64,000 nucleotides of DNA from Pantoea rwandensis. Its GTDB lineage: Bacteria; Pseudomonadota; Gammaproteobacteria; Enterobacterales; Enterobacteriaceae. The stretch is from positions 558,001 through 622,000 of the forward strand of contig NZ_CP009454.1 of assembly GCF_000759475.1 (NCBI RefSeq). Direction: 5' to 3'. The notes beneath the pieces are model-generated. The model was not told where the DNA came from, searched no databases, and was given only the letters and a program-made list of their open reading frames with translations. Shown here one piece after another: positions 1 to 9,799 of this stretch. Position 1 is the stretch's first letter. Every line of letters starts with the position of its first letter. A program made the translations under genes and the position numbers.

Positions 1-692
<692 letters not shown>

Positions 693-916
693 ACAACGCC
701 AGAGGCGTTTTTTGAGAGACGCAACAGATTTTCAGCTTGATTCATCCGGATAAAAGAATTAGCGATGTCCTGCGGACTTAAGTCCGAAGGATTTTGCGCT
801 GAGGCAAGGCGCCGACCGAGACGGAACGAAGGAGCATACTGAAGTATGTGACTGAGTTACGCGAGGGAGAGCAACGCAGCATCAGCACAAAAGACACAGG
901 ACATGGCACCAAGATT
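693..916 (+). other. 23S-5S internal transcribed spacer, enlarged
   Basis: The spacer between the 23S 3' end and the 5S gene is about 224 bases, whereas the usual E. coli spacer is about 90 bases. The first ~70 bases resemble the normal enterobacterial spacer. The extra length is a palindromic element at about 765-904, described separately. No tRNA gene can be folded from it. Confidence 0.85.
765..904. repeat. ERIC-like imperfect palindromic repeat in the rRNA spacer
   Basis: The element is about 140 bases and is bounded by perfect 8-base inverted repeats, ATGTCCTG (765-772) and CAGGACAT (897-904). Inside are a 14-base palindrome CGGACTTAAGTCCG (773-786) and a hairpin CATACT/AGTATG (835-848). 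The run around 831-890 resembles the ERIC consensus half with the ..GTGACTG..GCAACGCAGC.. pattern. ERIC-like elements are non-coding, transcribed enterobacterial repeats. Assignment to ERIC itself, rather than to a lineage-specific relative, is my inference. Confidence 0.6.
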
Positions 917-1036
917 TGCCTGGCGGCTGTAGCGCGGTGGTCCCACCTGACCCCATGCCGAACTCAGAAGTGAAACGCCGTAGCGCCGATGGTAGTGTGG
1001 GGTCTCCCCATGCGAGAGTAGGGAACTGCCAGGCAT
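917..1036 (+). rRNA. rrf: 5S ribosomal RNA
   Basis: This is a complete 120-base 5S gene. It runs from TGCCTGGCGG to TGCCAGGCAT, whose ends pair as helix I, and it contains the conserved ACCCCATGCCGAACTCAGAAG and GATGGTAGTGTGGGG segments. It is the last gene of the rRNA operon whose 23S gene precedes it, and an intrinsic terminator follows 16 bases later. Confidence 0.98.
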
Positions 1037-1052
1037 CAATTAAGTGAAGAAA

Positions 1053-1079
1053 CCCTGAACGCAAGTTCAGGGTTTTTTT
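1053..1079 (+). terminator. rRNA operon terminator
   Basis: A perfect 8-base stem, CCCTGAAC/GTTCAGGG, with a GCAA tetraloop is followed by seven T residues. It lies directly after 5S and ends the operon. Confidence 0.95.
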
Positions 1080-1143
1080 ACGTCTGTAGCCAGGGGATAG
1101 TCCATGTTTTTCTTACGTCTGTAGCCAGGAGATTTTACGTCTG
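1078..1143. repeat. short direct repeats after the rRNA terminator
   Basis: TTACGTCTGTAGCCAGG occurs at 1078-1094 and again at 1113-1129, and a shortened copy TTACGTCTG is at 1135-1143. They look like local duplications downstream of the terminator. No function is evident. Confidence 0.7.
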
Positions 1144-1175
1144 AAATTCAGCCAGTCCCGCAAAAATCCTCCCGC

Positions 1176-1682
1176 TTACTGACCCGTTCTTAGCCAGTTT
1201 TCGATAAAATCAGCCACGCTAAGCGGATGATTAATATCAAGAAGAGGGTAGTCGATCGCCAGTTTCTTATCGCTGGCCAGCGCAATCACATATCCATCCA
1301 GTAAATCAGCTACTTCACCTTTGACACCACGCCGCCACAGCGCGATTTTGGCTACAGGTTCATCTTTAAAGCCTTCAACCAGCACAAGATCCAGCGCAGA
1401 ATGATCCATCCGCGCGGTCAGTTCCGTCAGACCCAACGGCTTATCTGGGGTCTCGCACATCAGCGCCCAGCGCTGATCGCTGGCAACAATCACCTGATCG
1501 GCACCCGCTTTTCGCAGCAGATAGCTATCTTTTCCCGGCGTATCGATGTCCATTCGATGATGGGTATGTTTAATTAATCCAGTACGGATGCCACGCGCCT
1601 TGAGTAGAGGAATCACCTGCTGCAGCAAGGTGGTTTTACCGGTGCCGCTCCACGCGACAATAGCCAGTAATGGCACACCCAT
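1176..1682 (-). CDS. mobB: molybdopterin-guanine dinucleotide biosynthesis adapter MobB
   Basis: This 168-residue protein is close to E. coli MobB in length. It has a Walker A motif WSGTGKTT at residues 11-18, followed by the MobB-type GLIKHTHH segment and the KDSYLLRKAGA stretch. MobB is a GTP-binding partner of MobA in the cytosolic step that attaches GMP to molybdopterin. It is helpful but not essential for the cofactor. The start codon overlaps the mobA stop by one base, so the pair is translationally coupled, with mobA first. No terminator was seen between mobB and the rRNA terminator region. Confidence 0.95.
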   Translation of the reverse strand: MGVPLLAIVAWSGTGKTTLLQQVIPLLKARGIRTGLIKHTHHRMDIDTPGKDSYLLRKAGADQVIVASDQRWALMCETPDKPLGLTELTARMDHSALDLVLVEGFKDEPVAKIALWRRGVKGEVADLLDGYVIALASDKKLAIDYPLLDINHPLSVADFIENWLRTGQ

Positions 1683-2254
1683 CAGTGCTTCTCCTCATCA
1701 ACCAAATCGTCCGGCGTATTAATATTGCGAAACGCAGATTCAGGATCCGCGAACGTCACCGCATGCCCACCGTGTTCATGTAAGAACTGCATTAAACGCC
1801 GCTCACCCCGCAGCAGCCAGGCTTCAAGATCTTCCGCTAATGATCGATTCACCAGCGCCAGGGCAGGATGATCGCGCAGAATTGATCTTACCCAAACCGC
1901 AGGCGCATCGCCGCGCTGCTGCCATAAACGTGCAACGAAGTCCTCCGGTAACCAGGGCGTATCACAGGCACAAAAGGCGACCCACTCGGTCTTACTGTGC
2001 TGCAAGCCACTTAACATGCCTGCCAACGGACCGGGGTAATCTGGCATCGAATCAGTAACGACCTGACAACCGCTAGCCTGATAACGATCAATGTTACGGT
2101 TGGCGCTTATCAACACAATATTGACCTGTGGCATCAAACGCTGCAGAACGTGCTGATAAAGCGGTTTGCCCTGCAACTCCAGCAGCCCTTTATCCTGGCC
2201 GCCCATACGACTGCCTTGCCCACCTGCGAGGATCACGCCGGTAAATGCGGTCAT
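1682..2254 (-). CDS. mobA: molybdenum cofactor guanylyltransferase MobA
   Basis: This nucleotidyltransferase transfers GMP from GTP to molybdopterin, forming the bis-MGD cofactor used by nitrate reductase and formate dehydrogenases. The signature LAGGxxxRMGGxDK lies near residues 8-22, and the family's Asp-rich segment [13 protein letters not shown] follows around residue 95. I chose the ATG at 2254 (190 residues, [12 protein letters not shown]), which matches the E. coli start. The longer frame from 2290 adds 12 residues with no family counterpart. It is transcribed divergently from yihD, and its last base overlaps the mobB start. Confidence 0.95.
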   Translation of the reverse strand: MTAFTGVILAGGQGSRMGGQDKGLLELQGKPLYQHVLQRLMPQVNIVLISANRNIDRYQASGCQVVTDSMPDYPGPLAGMLSGLQHSKTEWVAFCACDTPWLPEDFVARLWQQRGDAPAVWVRSILRDHPALALVNRSLAEDLEAWLLRGERRLMQFLHEHGGHAVTFADPESAFRNINTPDDLVDEEKH

Positions 2255-2324
2255 TTTCGTCTCCTTGATCAAACTGGACGATACTTGCATAACGGCAGCC
2301 TACCACTGCATAGAGGAATCAATG

Positions 2325-2600
2325 ATGAAATATCACCGACTTAATGAATTGTTTGAACTCCTGCAACCGGCCTGGCAAAAGGAGTCAGACCTTAACCTGC
2401 TGGCATTTTTACAGAAACTGGCGCAGGAATCAGGCTTCAGTGGCCCATTAAGTGAATTAACCGATGACATATTGATTTACCATCTCAAAATGCGTGACGC
2501 TGGCTGCGATGCGGAAATTCCCGGACTGAAAAAGGATTATGAAGTGGACTTCAAAACCGCGCTATTACGTGCACGCGGTGTGATTAAGGATGATGAGTAG
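2325..2600 (+). CDS. yihD: conserved protein YihD (DUF1040)
   Basis: This 91-residue protein is nearly collinear with E. coli YihD throughout ([16 protein letters not shown]..., then [13 protein letters not shown] and [13 protein letters not shown]). The function is not established and it has no enzymatic motif. Two ATGs are adjacent in frame (2322 and 2325). The second is favoured because AGAGGA at 2312-2317 is then seven bases upstream and the N-terminus aligns with MK..RLNE of the family. It leads the yihD-srkA-dsbA group. Confidence 0.9.
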   Translation: MKYHRLNELFELLQPAWQKESDLNLLAFLQKLAQESGFSGPLSELTDDILIYHLKMRDAGCDAEIPGLKKDYEVDFKTALLRARGVIKDDE

Positions 2601-2646
2601 TGTTATCCTTGCGCATTCCTTGCAACGGTAACACACAGGCAAAATG

Positions 2647-3633
2647 ATGAGCGAAGCCGCCTTTAATTTCCAGACGCTGGACCCCGATGTCATCCTGGAT
2701 GCACTTTGGGATGCGGGTCTGCGTGTCGAATCAGGCTTAACCGCCCTCAATAGCTACGAAAACCGTGTCTATCAGTTTAGTGATGACGACAAACGTCGCT
2801 ATGTGGCTAAGTTCTATCGGCCACAACGCTGGAGTGCGCAACAAATTCTGGAAGAGCATCAGTTCACGCATGATCTGCTGGCCGATGAAGTACCTGTTGC
2901 TGCACCACTGGCATTGCAGGGCAGTACGCTTAACCACCATGCCGGTTTTATGTTTGCCGTTTTCCCAAGCCTGGGTGGGCGACAGTATGAAACCGATAAT
3001 GAAGAACAGATGGAGTGGGTGGGCCGATTTCTCGGGCGTATCCATCAAACGGGTCGCCAAAGCCTGTTTCAACAGCGGCCAACGTTCGGCCTGGAAGAGT
3101 ATGTCTTACAACCTCGCCAGGAGCTGGAGCAAAGCACGCTGGTACCGGCTGCCCTGAAGGATGCGCTGCTGAACGCCGTTGATAAACTTATCGGCACCTT
3201 ACAGCAGCGCTGGCATGATAAATGGCAGCCGCTCAGGCTGCATGGCGACTGCCATCCAGGTAATATCCTGTGGCGCGATGGACCGATGTTTGTCGATCTT
3301 GACGATGCGCGCAACGGGCCTGCAGTGCAGGATCTGTGGATGCTGGTAAACGGCGATCGTCAGGAACAGCTGATTCAGTGGGATATTCTGCTGGAAGCTT
3401 ATAATGAATTCAGTGACTTTGATTTACATGAATTGTCACTGATTGAGCCTTTACGCGCTATGCGCATGGTTTATTATTTGGCCTGGGTGGTTCGCCGCTG
3501 GCAGGACCCGGCTTTTCCGCGCGCCTTTCCCTGGATGACCGATGAGGATTTCTGGCGCCGACAGATTGCACTATTTATCGAGCAGGAGAGGCTGTTACAT
3601 CAACCCCCGTTGCAGCTTAGCCCGCAATTTTAA
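2647..3633 (+). CDS. srkA: stress response kinase A (SrkA/YihE)
   Basis: This is a cytosolic Ser/Thr protein kinase with an aminoglycoside-phosphotransferase-like fold. In E. coli it limits stress-induced death, acts in the MazEF pathway, and is induced by Cpx. The catalytic loop [13 protein letters not shown] is at about residue 200 and the metal-binding [11 protein letters not shown] follows 15 residues later. The length, 328 residues, matches the family. Two in-frame ATGs occur at 2644 and 2647, and the second has better spacing to AGG at 2637-2639. dsbA begins 26 bases after the stop, as in E. coli, where the two genes are co-transcribed. Confidence 0.95.
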   Translation: MSEAAFNFQTLDPDVILDALWDAGLRVESGLTALNSYENRVYQFSDDDKRRYVAKFYRPQRWSAQQILEEHQFTHDLLADEVPVAAPLALQGSTLNHHAGFMFAVFPSLGGRQYETDNEEQMEWVGRFLGRIHQTGRQSLFQQRPTFGLEEYVLQPRQELEQSTLVPAALKDALLNAVDKLIGTLQQRWHDKWQPLRLHGDCHPGNILWRDGPMFVDLDDARNGPAVQDLWMLVNGDRQEQLIQWDILLEAYNEFSDFDLHELSLIEPLRAMRMVYYLAWVVRRWQDPAFPRAFPWMTDEDFWRRQIALFIEQERLLHQPPLQLSPQF

Positions 3634-3659
3634 TGAAGTACTCAGGAGATTTTTTCACG

Positions 3660-4289
3660 ATGAAAAAGATTATGTTTGCGCTGGTAGGTTTAATGCTGGC
3701 ATTTGGCGCCTCAGCGGCACAGTTTAATGACGGCAAACAATTCGTCACACTGCCAAAGCCGGTTGCTGGTGAGCCACAGGTACTGGAGTTCTTCTCCTTC
3801 TTCTGCCCGCACTGCTACCAGTTCGAACGCGTCTATCACGTGAGTGATGCCGTGAAAAAGAACCTGCCAGCAGACACTAAAGTGACTAAATATCACGTTG
3901 ATTTCCTCGGCGGAGACTTTGGTCCTGTTGTGACTCAAGCCTGGGCGGTAGCGATGGCGCTGGGCGTGGAAAGCAAAGTCACTGCACCGATTTTCGACGG
4001 TATTCAGAAAACCCAAACCATCACCGATGCGGCTAGCCTGAAAGCCACCTTCATCCAGGCGGCGGGTATCTCGTCAGAAGATTATGATGCAGCGTGGAAT
4101 AGCTTTGCGGTGAAAGCATTGGTTGCACAGCAGCAGAAAGCGGCGTCCGATCTTAATCTTCAGGGCGTGCCAGCCATCTTCGTGAACGGCAAATATATGG
4201 TGAACAACGGCGGTCTGGATACCAGCTCTATGGACAATTTCGTTGCCGATTACGCCAACGTAGTGAAATTCCTGGTTGAGAAGAAGTAA
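3660..4289 (+). CDS. dsbA: thiol:disulfide interchange protein DsbA
   Basis: This is the periplasmic oxidase that introduces disulfides into secreted proteins and is re-oxidised by DsbB. It has a Sec signal peptide ([19 protein letters not shown], cleaved before AQFND), the active site CPHC at residues 49-52, and the cis-proline loop GVPAIFVN near residue 170. The start at 3660 gives 209 residues. An upstream in-frame Met at 3633 would bury the signal peptide and is rejected. AGGAG at 3643-3647 lies upstream. An intrinsic terminator follows 13 bases after the stop. Confidence 0.97.
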   Translation: MKKIMFALVGLMLAFGASAAQFNDGKQFVTLPKPVAGEPQVLEFFSFFCPHCYQFERVYHVSDAVKKNLPADTKVTKYHVDFLGGDFGPVVTQAWAVAMALGVESKVTAPIFDGIQKTQTITDAASLKATFIQAAGISSEDYDAAWNSFAVKALVAQQQKAASDLNLQGVPAIFVNGKYMVNNGGLDTSSMDNFVADYANVVKFLVEKK

Positions 4290-4302
4290 TTAAGCGCGAA
4301 TA

Positions 4303-4325
4303 AACGCCGGCGATGTCGGCGTTTT
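4303..4325 (+). terminator. terminator downstream of dsbA
   Basis: The stem AACGCCG/CGGCGTT (4303-4309 and 4316-4322) is followed by TTTA. The tail is short, so efficiency is uncertain. Confidence 0.65.
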
Positions 4326-4517
4326 ACGCCCTTACTGATGACGTAATCATGATATCCCTGTTAACCCTCCGCTTAATATCCACATGGACGATCACCTTTT
4401 CAAAAAGGCGCACTTCATCACGGTAAGTTAATAACAAATTGAAAAACAATAACTTTTATCTGTAAAATGATTGCAATAAGCGTAAATAACAATACGTTAT
4501 GAATTTTACGCACAAAG

Positions 4518-4526
4518 TTATCCACA
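4518..4526 (+). promoter_or_regulatory. consensus DnaA box in the polA upstream region
   Basis: TTATCCACA, the exact high-affinity DnaA box, lies 130 bases upstream of the polA start. The 366-base gap 4290-4655 otherwise holds the dsbA terminator and an AT-rich stretch (about 4425-4510) that probably contains the polA promoter. I could not pick a convincing single -35/-10 pair. Confidence 0.6.
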
Positions 4527-4655
4527 GACCGATCCTTGCGATCCACTCCGCGTAACGACGAAAAAGATCCTGACAACCCTGCTCTGATTCAACATTCCTC
4601 TCTGGTTGTGGCATCCTTATAGCCCTCATTATCGCAACGAAGAAAATACGAACCT

Positions 4656-7445
4656 ATGGCGCAAATTGCAGAAAATCCCCTGATTCTGGTAGACGGATCC
4701 TCTTATCTCTACCGGGCGTATCATGCCTTTCCGCCGCTGACCAACAGTGCAGGCGAGCCCACGGGCGCGATGTACGGTGTGCTCAACATGCTGAAAAGTT
4801 TGCTGATGCAGTATCAGCCGAGCCATGTGGCCGTGGTCTTCGATGCGAAAGGTAAAACTTTCCGCGATGAATTATTCGAGCACTACAAATCGCATCGTCC
4901 GCCAATGCCCGACGATCTGCGTGCACAGATCGAGCCGCTGCACGAGATGGTCAAAGCGATGGGATTACCGCTGCTGGCGGTGACTGGCGTTGAGGCTGAT
5001 GATGTGATTGGTACTCTGGCACTGGAAGCAGAAAAGCAGGGCCGTGCGGTGCTGATCAGCACTGGCGATAAAGATATGGCGCAGCTGGTCACGCCGGGCA
5101 TTACGCTGATTAACACCATGACTAATACCGTATTGGGCCCGGAAGAGGTCGAGCAGAAATATGGTGTGCCACCTTCACTGATTATCGATTTCCTCGCCAT
5201 GATGGGTGACAGCTCGGATAACATTCCGGGTGTGCCTGGCGTGGGTGAGAAGACTGCACAGGCGCTGCTGCAGGGCTTAGGCGGTATGCAGTCAATTTAT
5301 GACAACCTGGATAAAGTGGCGGACCTCTCGTTCCGTGGCGCGAAGACCATGGCAGCGAAGCTGGAGCAGAACCGCGAGGTCGCATTCCTGTCCTATCAGC
5401 TGGCGACCATTAAGACTGACGTAGAACTGGAACTGGGTTGTGAGCAACTCACCGTCAACGAGCCGGACGTTGAAAAACTGCAGAATCTCTTCGGCCGCTA
5501 TGAATTTAAACGTTGGATCAGCGATTTACAGGACGGTAGCTGGCTGCAAGGCAAAAAGAGCAATGTGCAGGCACAGAAATCACTGGCTACTGAATCTGCG
5601 GTTGAGGCTGTTGAAACAGCCAGCGTGCTGTCATCTGACGGCTACGTCACTATTCTCGATGAGGCAACCTTCGACGAGTGGCTGCAAAAATTGAAAAAAG
5701 CAGAACTTTTTGCCTTCGATCTGGAAACCGATTCTCTGGATAGCTGGAGTGCCAACATTGTCGGCCTCTCCTTTGCGGTTGCGCCGGGTGAAGCGGCTTA
5801 TCTTCCGGTGGCTCATGATTATCTTGATGCGCCAGCCCAACTGGATCGCAATGACGTGTTGAAGCAGCTAAAACCGTTACTGGAAGACGCTAAATCTGCA
5901 AAAGTCGGCCAGAACCTCAAATACGATCGTGGCGTGCTGAAGAACTACGATATTGAGCTGAACGGCATTAAATTCGACACCATGCTGGAATCCTATTGCC
6001 TGAGCAGCGTCGGCGGTAAACATGATATGGATAGCCTGGCTTCGCGCTGGCTGAACCATAAAACCGTCACCTTCGAAGAGATTGCCGGTAAAGGAAAAAA
6101 TCAGCTGACCTTCAACCAGATTGCTATTGAGCAGGCCGCTCATTACGCAGCAGAAGACGCAGACGTCACGTTGCAGCTGCATCTTAAAATGTGGCCGAAG
6201 CTGGAGCAGGAAGCGGGTCCCAAACAGGTCTTCACTGATATCGAAATGCCGCTGGTGACTGTGATTTCACGCATTGAGCGCAACGGCGTGTTGATCGATC
6301 AAAACATTCTGGCCAAACACTCGCAGGAGCTGACCACGCGTCTGGCGGAACTGGAGTTGAAAGCGCATGAGCTGGCAGGTGAGCCGTTTAATCTCTCCTC
6401 CACCAAGCAGCTGCAGACCATTCTGTTTGAAAAGCAGGGCATCAAGCCTACCAAGAAAACCCCTGGCGGCGCACCGTCTACCAGCGAAGAAGTGCTGGCT
6501 GAACTGGCGCTCGACTATCCGCTGCCCAAAGTGATTCTGGAACATCGTGGCCTGTCTAAGCTGAAGTCGACCTATACCGACAAACTGCCTTTGATGATCA
6601 ATCCGATGACTGGCCGCGTGCATACCTCCTATCATCAGGCGGTCACGGCTACCGGGCGTCTCTCATCTACCGATCCCAACCTGCAAAACATCCCAGTGCG
6701 TAACGATGAAGGTCGTCGTATTCGTCAGGCCTTTATTGCGGGTAAAGATAATCGCATCGTCGCGGCTGACTACTCGCAAATTGAGCTGCGCATCATGGCG
6801 CATCTGTCGCAGGATAAAGGCCTGCTGGATGCGTTTGCGCAGGGTGAAGACATTCACCGTGCAACGGCGTCAGAAGTCTTTGGAGTCGCGCTGAGCAAGG
6901 TATCAGGTGAGCAACGCCGAAGTGCCAAGGCAATTAACTTTGGCTTGATTTACGGCATGAGCGCCTTCGGTCTGTCGCGCCAGCTCAACATCGGCGCAGG
7001 CGAAGCGAAAAAGTATATGGATCTCTATTTTGAGCGTTATCCGGGCGTACTGCGTTACATGGAAGAGACGCGCACTCAGGCGGCAGAGAAGGGTTATGTG
7101 GAGACACTGGATGGTCGCCGCCTGTGGTTACCGGATATCAGCTCCAGTAACGCTATTCGCCGTAAGGCAGCAGAGCGCGCGGCGATTAACGCCCCGATGC
7201 AGGGCACCGCAGCGGACATTATCAAACGCGCGATGATCGCCGTGGATGGCTGGTTACTGCAACAGCAGGATGATGCCGTGAAAATGATCATGCAGGTACA
7301 CGATGAACTGGTGTTTGAGATCCATAAGGATGCGGTAGAGAGTGCCAGTGCGACGATCCGTCAGCTGATGGAGGGCAGCATGAAGCTGGATGTTCCACTG
7401 CAGGTTGAAGTCGGAACGGGCGATAATTGGGATCAGGCGCACTAA
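4656..7445 (+). CDS. polA: DNA polymerase I
   Basis: This 929-residue enzyme does Okazaki fragment processing and repair synthesis (E. coli 928). The N-terminal third is the 5'-3' exonuclease ([50 protein letters not shown]). The 3'-5' proofreading domain has its Asp/Glu pair in [12 protein letters not shown] (about residue 355), so proofreading should be intact. Polymerase motifs A ([16 protein letters not shown]), B ([16 protein letters not shown]) and C ([11 protein letters not shown]) are all present in the C-terminal part. The N-terminus [16 protein letters not shown] matches the family start. It stands alone between dsbA and the Spot 42 gene. Confidence 0.98.
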   Translation: MAQIAENPLILVDGSSYLYRAYHAFPPLTNSAGEPTGAMYGVLNMLKSLLMQYQPSHVAVVFDAKGKTFRDELFEHYKSHRPPMPDDLRAQIEPLHEMVKAMGLPLLAVTGVEADDVIGTLALEAEKQGRAVLISTGDKDMAQLVTPGITLINTMTNTVLGPEEVEQKYGVPPSLIIDFLAMMGDSSDNIPGVPGVGEKTAQALLQGLGGMQSIYDNLDKVADLSFRGAKTMAAKLEQNREVAFLSYQLATIKTDVELELGCEQLTVNEPDVEKLQNLFGRYEFKRWISDLQDGSWLQGKKSNVQAQKSLATESAVEAVETASVLSSDGYVTILDEATFDEWLQKLKKAELFAFDLETDSLDSWSANIVGLSFAVAPGEAAYLPVAHDYLDAPAQLDRNDVLKQLKPLLEDAKSAKVGQNLKYDRGVLKNYDIELNGIKFDTMLESYCLSSVGGKHDMDSLASRWLNHKTVTFEEIAGKGKNQLTFNQIAIEQAAHYAAEDADVTLQLHLKMWPKLEQEAGPKQVFTDIEMPLVTVISRIERNGVLIDQNILAKHSQELTTRLAELELKAHELAGEPFNLSSTKQLQTILFEKQGIKPTKKTPGGAPSTSEEVLAELALDYPLPKVILEHRGLSKLKSTYTDKLPLMINPMTGRVHTSYHQAVTATGRLSSTDPNLQNIPVRNDEGRRIRQAFIAGKDNRIVAADYSQIELRIMAHLSQDKGLLDAFAQGEDIHRATASEVFGVALSKVSGEQRRSAKAINFGLIYGMSAFGLSRQLNIGAGEAKKYMDLYFERYPGVLRYMEETRTQAAEKGYVETLDGRRLWLPDISSSNAIRRKAAERAAINAPMQGTAADIIKRAMIAVDGWLLQQQDDAVKMIMQVHDELVFEIHKDAVESASATIRQLMEGSMKLDVPLQVEVGTGDNWDQAH

Positions 7446-7667
7446 GAAAACATTGTCGGCGGTATATCCATGCCGCTGACATCGTCATAAGAAAAAAGTT
7501 TACTTAATCGGTTCAGCAACGATGTAAAGCCGCTTGTTAAATGCGCATTTTGTAACTGCCTATCGGCTAAGCATTTTTTTAGTAATTAAACTACACGCCT
7601 TAAGCCAAAGTGTGACGAACCCGGTAAAAAAGATGTGGAATCCTGAAACTTAACAACAAAAAACCCT

Positions 7668-7695
7668 TTGTTGGTCAGGAAAAATCAGGTAAAGT
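7668..7695 (+). promoter_or_regulatory. promoter of spf (Spot 42)
   Basis: TTGTTG (7668-7673) and TAAAGT (7690-7695) are separated by 16 bases and sit seven bases upstream of the expected RNA 5' end at 7703. In E. coli this promoter is repressed by cAMP-CRP. I did not find a convincing CRP consensus here. TGTGACGAACCCGG near 7610-7623 is only a half match. Confidence 0.6.
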
Positions 7696-7702
7696 TCATC
7701 GC

Positions 7703-7812
7703 GTAGGGTACAGAGGTAAGATGTTCTATCTTTCAGACCTTTTACTTCACGTAATCGGATTTGGCTGAATATTTAGCCGCCCCAGTCATTTATGACTGGG
7801 GCGTTTTTTATT
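7703..7812 (+). ncRNA. spf: Spot 42 small RNA
   Basis: This is a 110-base RNA gene almost identical to E. coli Spot 42 from GTAGGGTACAGAGG through the terminator hairpin GCCCCAGTCA/TGACTGGGGC plus TTTTTT. Spot 42 is an Hfq-dependent RNA, expressed on glucose, that represses genes for secondary carbon sources and the TCA cycle. The unpaired regions of the E. coli RNA that pair with targets appear preserved here. Its position between polA and yihA is the E. coli context. Confidence 0.97.
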
Positions 7813-7853
7813 GGGCTTTTTCTGAAAAGCGGGTCGTAAACCCGCGCTTCACA

Positions 7854-8492
7854 TTACGCAGAAGGGGCTTCTTCATCTTCTTGCGCCGGTTCCAGTTCAC
7901 TGAACCAGCTATCCAGTTTCTGACGAACAATATCAACGCCGATCTTCTTGAGTGATGAGAACATCTCAACCTGCACATCACCCATAAAGCCTAATGCTGC
8001 CTCACGCACCAGTTTGAGCTGCGCTTTACGTGCGCCAGATGCCAGCTTATCTGCCTTGGTTAACAGCACCAGTACAGGGATGCCGCTCTGGACTGCCCAC
8101 TCAATCATATTCTGGTCGAGATCTTTCAGCGGATGGCGAATATCCATCAGCACCACCAGGCCTTTCAGTGCCTGGCGCTTCTGCAAATATTCAGACAACG
8201 CACGCTGCCATTTACGTTTCATCTCTTCCGGGACTTCGGCGTAGCCATAACCCGGTAAGTCGACCAGGGTTTTCCCCTCGACGACCTGAAACAGGTTGAT
8301 GAGCTGAGTACGACCTGGCGTTTTACTGGTACGCGCAAGGCTTTTCTGGTTGGTGATGGTATTCAGCGCGCTGGATTTGCCTGCGTTAGAGCGTCCGGCA
8401 AACGCGACCTCAATGCCCGCATCTGCCGGTAAATGGCGAATATCCGGGGCGCTGAGCACGAAGTGGGTCATGTGATAATTCAAAGCAGACAA
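7854..8492 (-). CDS. yihA: ribosome biogenesis GTPase EngB/YihA (YsxC)
   Basis: This essential GTPase is needed for 50S subunit maturation. It shows G1 [11 protein letters not shown]3 DLPGYG, G4 TKAD and the family's [12 protein letters not shown] switch region. I place the start at a TTG (8490-8492), which gives [12 protein letters not shown] and aligns residue for residue with E. coli MTNLNYQQTHFV. GGAG lies seven bases upstream. The in-frame ATG at 8471 would drop seven conserved-position residues but cannot be excluded. The acidic C-terminal tail is typical. The 3' end faces the Spot 42 terminator, and the CsrC gene is divergent upstream. Confidence 0.94.
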   Translation of the reverse strand: MSALNYHMTHFVLSAPDIRHLPADAGIEVAFAGRSNAGKSSALNTITNQKSLARTSKTPGRTQLINLFQVVEGKTLVDLPGYGYAEVPEEMKRKWQRALSEYLQKRQALKGLVVLMDIRHPLKDLDQNMIEWAVQSGIPVLVLLTKADKLASGARKAQLKLVREAALGFMGDVQVEMFSSLKKIGVDIVRQKLDSWFSELEPAQEDEEAPSA

Positions 8493-8714
8493 AGTAAAGC
8501 TCCAGCAAAGTGATTCGGTCAATTGGGCTGATTATACCTGTTATGGCGCAAAAGTGCCCGATAGCGTCTTAACGCGCCATTTTGTAAGAGATCGACGATA
8601 ATTACTGCCAGCCATTACCGATTAATAGAATATTCACATGTTAGATAGTGTAATATTTTCAATAAGATAAATAGGTATTGAAAATTACCGCTCTAAATTA
8701 AAGACATGTCTCAC

Positions 8715-8742
8715 TTGTTCATTTTACTGATTGGTCTACATT
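8715..8742 (+). promoter_or_regulatory. putative csrC promoter and upstream palindrome
   Basis: TTGTTC (8715-8720) and TACATT (8737-8742) are spaced 16 bases apart and predict a transcript start near 8749. Just upstream is the perfect 10-base palindrome AGACATGTCT (8702-8711), which partly resembles the dyad bound by UvrY of the BarA-UvrY system. That reading is tentative. Confidence 0.45.
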
Positions 8743-8748
8743 TGGTGT

Positions 8749-8974
8749 CAGTGCACGGCAGCACCCATCAGGATGATGCGCTCAGGAGTGTCGGGGATGA
8801 CCAGGAGCATGGCAGGATGTGATTCAGGTATGAGTCGGACAAGGAAAAGGATTACTCGCAGGAGCGATGAGGCGAAGGAGCAACCGGGACGTTGAGAGCT
8901 GTAAAGGATTTATACCGTTATTCCTTCATTAGAAGGTGCGAAATAAGGCGATAGCATAGGCTATCGCCTTTTTT
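8749..8974 (+). ncRNA. csrC: CsrC regulatory RNA
   Basis: This RNA sequesters the translational regulator CsrA through repeated GGA sites. Twelve GGA triplets lie between 8771 and 8908 (at 8771, 8785, 8795, 8804, 8815, 8837, 8843, 8849, 8861, 8877, 8887 and 8906), several in predicted loops. It ends in the terminator AAGGCGATAG/CTATCGCCTT plus T6 (8945-8974). The position between yihA and yihI, and the downstream sequence TTTCTGCTAGATTTCGCCGC, match the E. coli csrC locus. The body outside the GGA motifs has diverged, which is normal for this family. The 5' end is inferred from the promoter. Confidence 0.9.
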
Positions 8975-9042
8975 CTTTGTCATCTTTCTGCTAGATTTCG
9001 CCGCAATTCTATACTGAAGAAAAATCGCCGAGACCGGACACC

Positions 9043-9564
9043 ATGAAGCAACCTGCACCAGCCCAGCGTGGCAAACCTGCTGCTAAAGCTAAACGCAAAT
9101 CGCGTGAAGAACTGAACCAGGAAGCACGCGATCGTAAACGCGATAAAAAGCACAGCGGCCATAAAGCGGGCAGCCGTGCGAACCCGGAAACCAAAGGCGC
9201 TGGCAAAGGCCAGGGTCAGAAAAATGCCGATCCACGTACCGGCAGTAAAAATCCGGTTGCGCTGGTGGCCGATGGTAAAACCGTACCGGAGAAAAAGCCG
9301 GTAGCGAAAGCCAAGCCGAAAGCGGAAAAAGTTCGTCTGACGCCGGAAGAAGAGCTGGCGAAGCTGGAAAATGATGAACGTCTGGACACCTTACTGGATC
9401 GTCTGGAAAGTGGTGAGACACTCAGCGCTGAAGATCAGGCATGGCTCGATCAGACGTTGGATCGCATTGACGAACTGATGGAAACCCTCGGTATCGCGTT
9501 GGATGACGGTGCTGAAGATGAACAAGCCGAAGTCGATATGATGCGCTTGTTAAAAGGCAACTAA
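9043..9564 (+). CDS. yihI: Der GTPase-activating protein YihI
   Basis: This 173-residue protein is known in E. coli to bind and stimulate the ribosome-assembly GTPase Der, and so to modulate 50S maturation. The N-terminal half is strongly basic and low in complexity (many Lys, Ala and Gly). The C-terminal half is acidic and helical ([30 protein letters not shown]...DELMETLGI) and is the recognisable family core. It begins about 70 bases after the CsrC terminator, as in E. coli, and is followed by a small membrane ORF and hemN on the same strand. Confidence 0.93.
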   Translation: MKQPAPAQRGKPAAKAKRKSREELNQEARDRKRDKKHSGHKAGSRANPETKGAGKGQGQKNADPRTGSKNPVALVADGKTVPEKKPVAKAKPKAEKVRLTPEEELAKLENDERLDTLLDRLESGETLSAEDQAWLDQTLDRIDELMETLGIALDDGAEDEQAEVDMMRLLKGN

Positions 9565-9620
9565 GTCATTTTTGATCGGCGTGCGCTTTTGCGCATGCCG
9601 CGCTAAACAGGTATTCGCTG

Positions 9621-9797
9621 ATGCTTTGGCCTGGATCAATTTTAGCGCTGCTGCTGACATGTTATCTCCTGTGGTTATTGTTTAAACTTCGTCGCCTGTC
9701 GCGTCTGAAGTCGCGTTTACGCCGGCGTACGGCTCACCGCTATCTCTCCTCTTCTGCAACGCGACCCTCTCTCAAACGACGTCACCGTAAGGAGTGA
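9621..9797 (+). CDS. small membrane protein ORF between yihI and hemN
   Basis: This is a 58-residue ORF. The N-terminal hydrophobic segment (residues 2-21, ..ILALLLTCYLLWLL) could span the inner membrane once, and it is followed by a very basic tail rich in Arg and Lys (RRLSRLKSRLRRR...RRHRKE). A ribosome-binding sequence CAGGT sits eight bases before the ATG. The stop codon lies two bases before the hemN ATG, so the hemN ribosome-binding site AAGGAG falls inside its last codons. That arrangement suggests translational coupling. I do not recognise a family. In vibrios a single-TM DUF2489 protein occupies this slot, but similarity here is not evident. It may be a real small protein or only a leader. 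Confidence 0.55.
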   Translation: MLWPGSILALLLTCYLLWLLFKLRRLSRLKSRLRRRTAHRYLSSSATRPSLKRRHRKE

Positions 9798-9799
9798 GC

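Noticed and set aside
693..916. tRNA gene in the 23S-5S spacer
   Set aside because: No cloverleaf or TTCAAATC-type arm is present. The extra length is accounted for by the palindromic element.
7610..7623. CRP site upstream of Spot 42
   Set aside because: Only one half (TGTGA) matches, and the other half is CGGTA, so it is not convincing although CRP control is known in E. coli.
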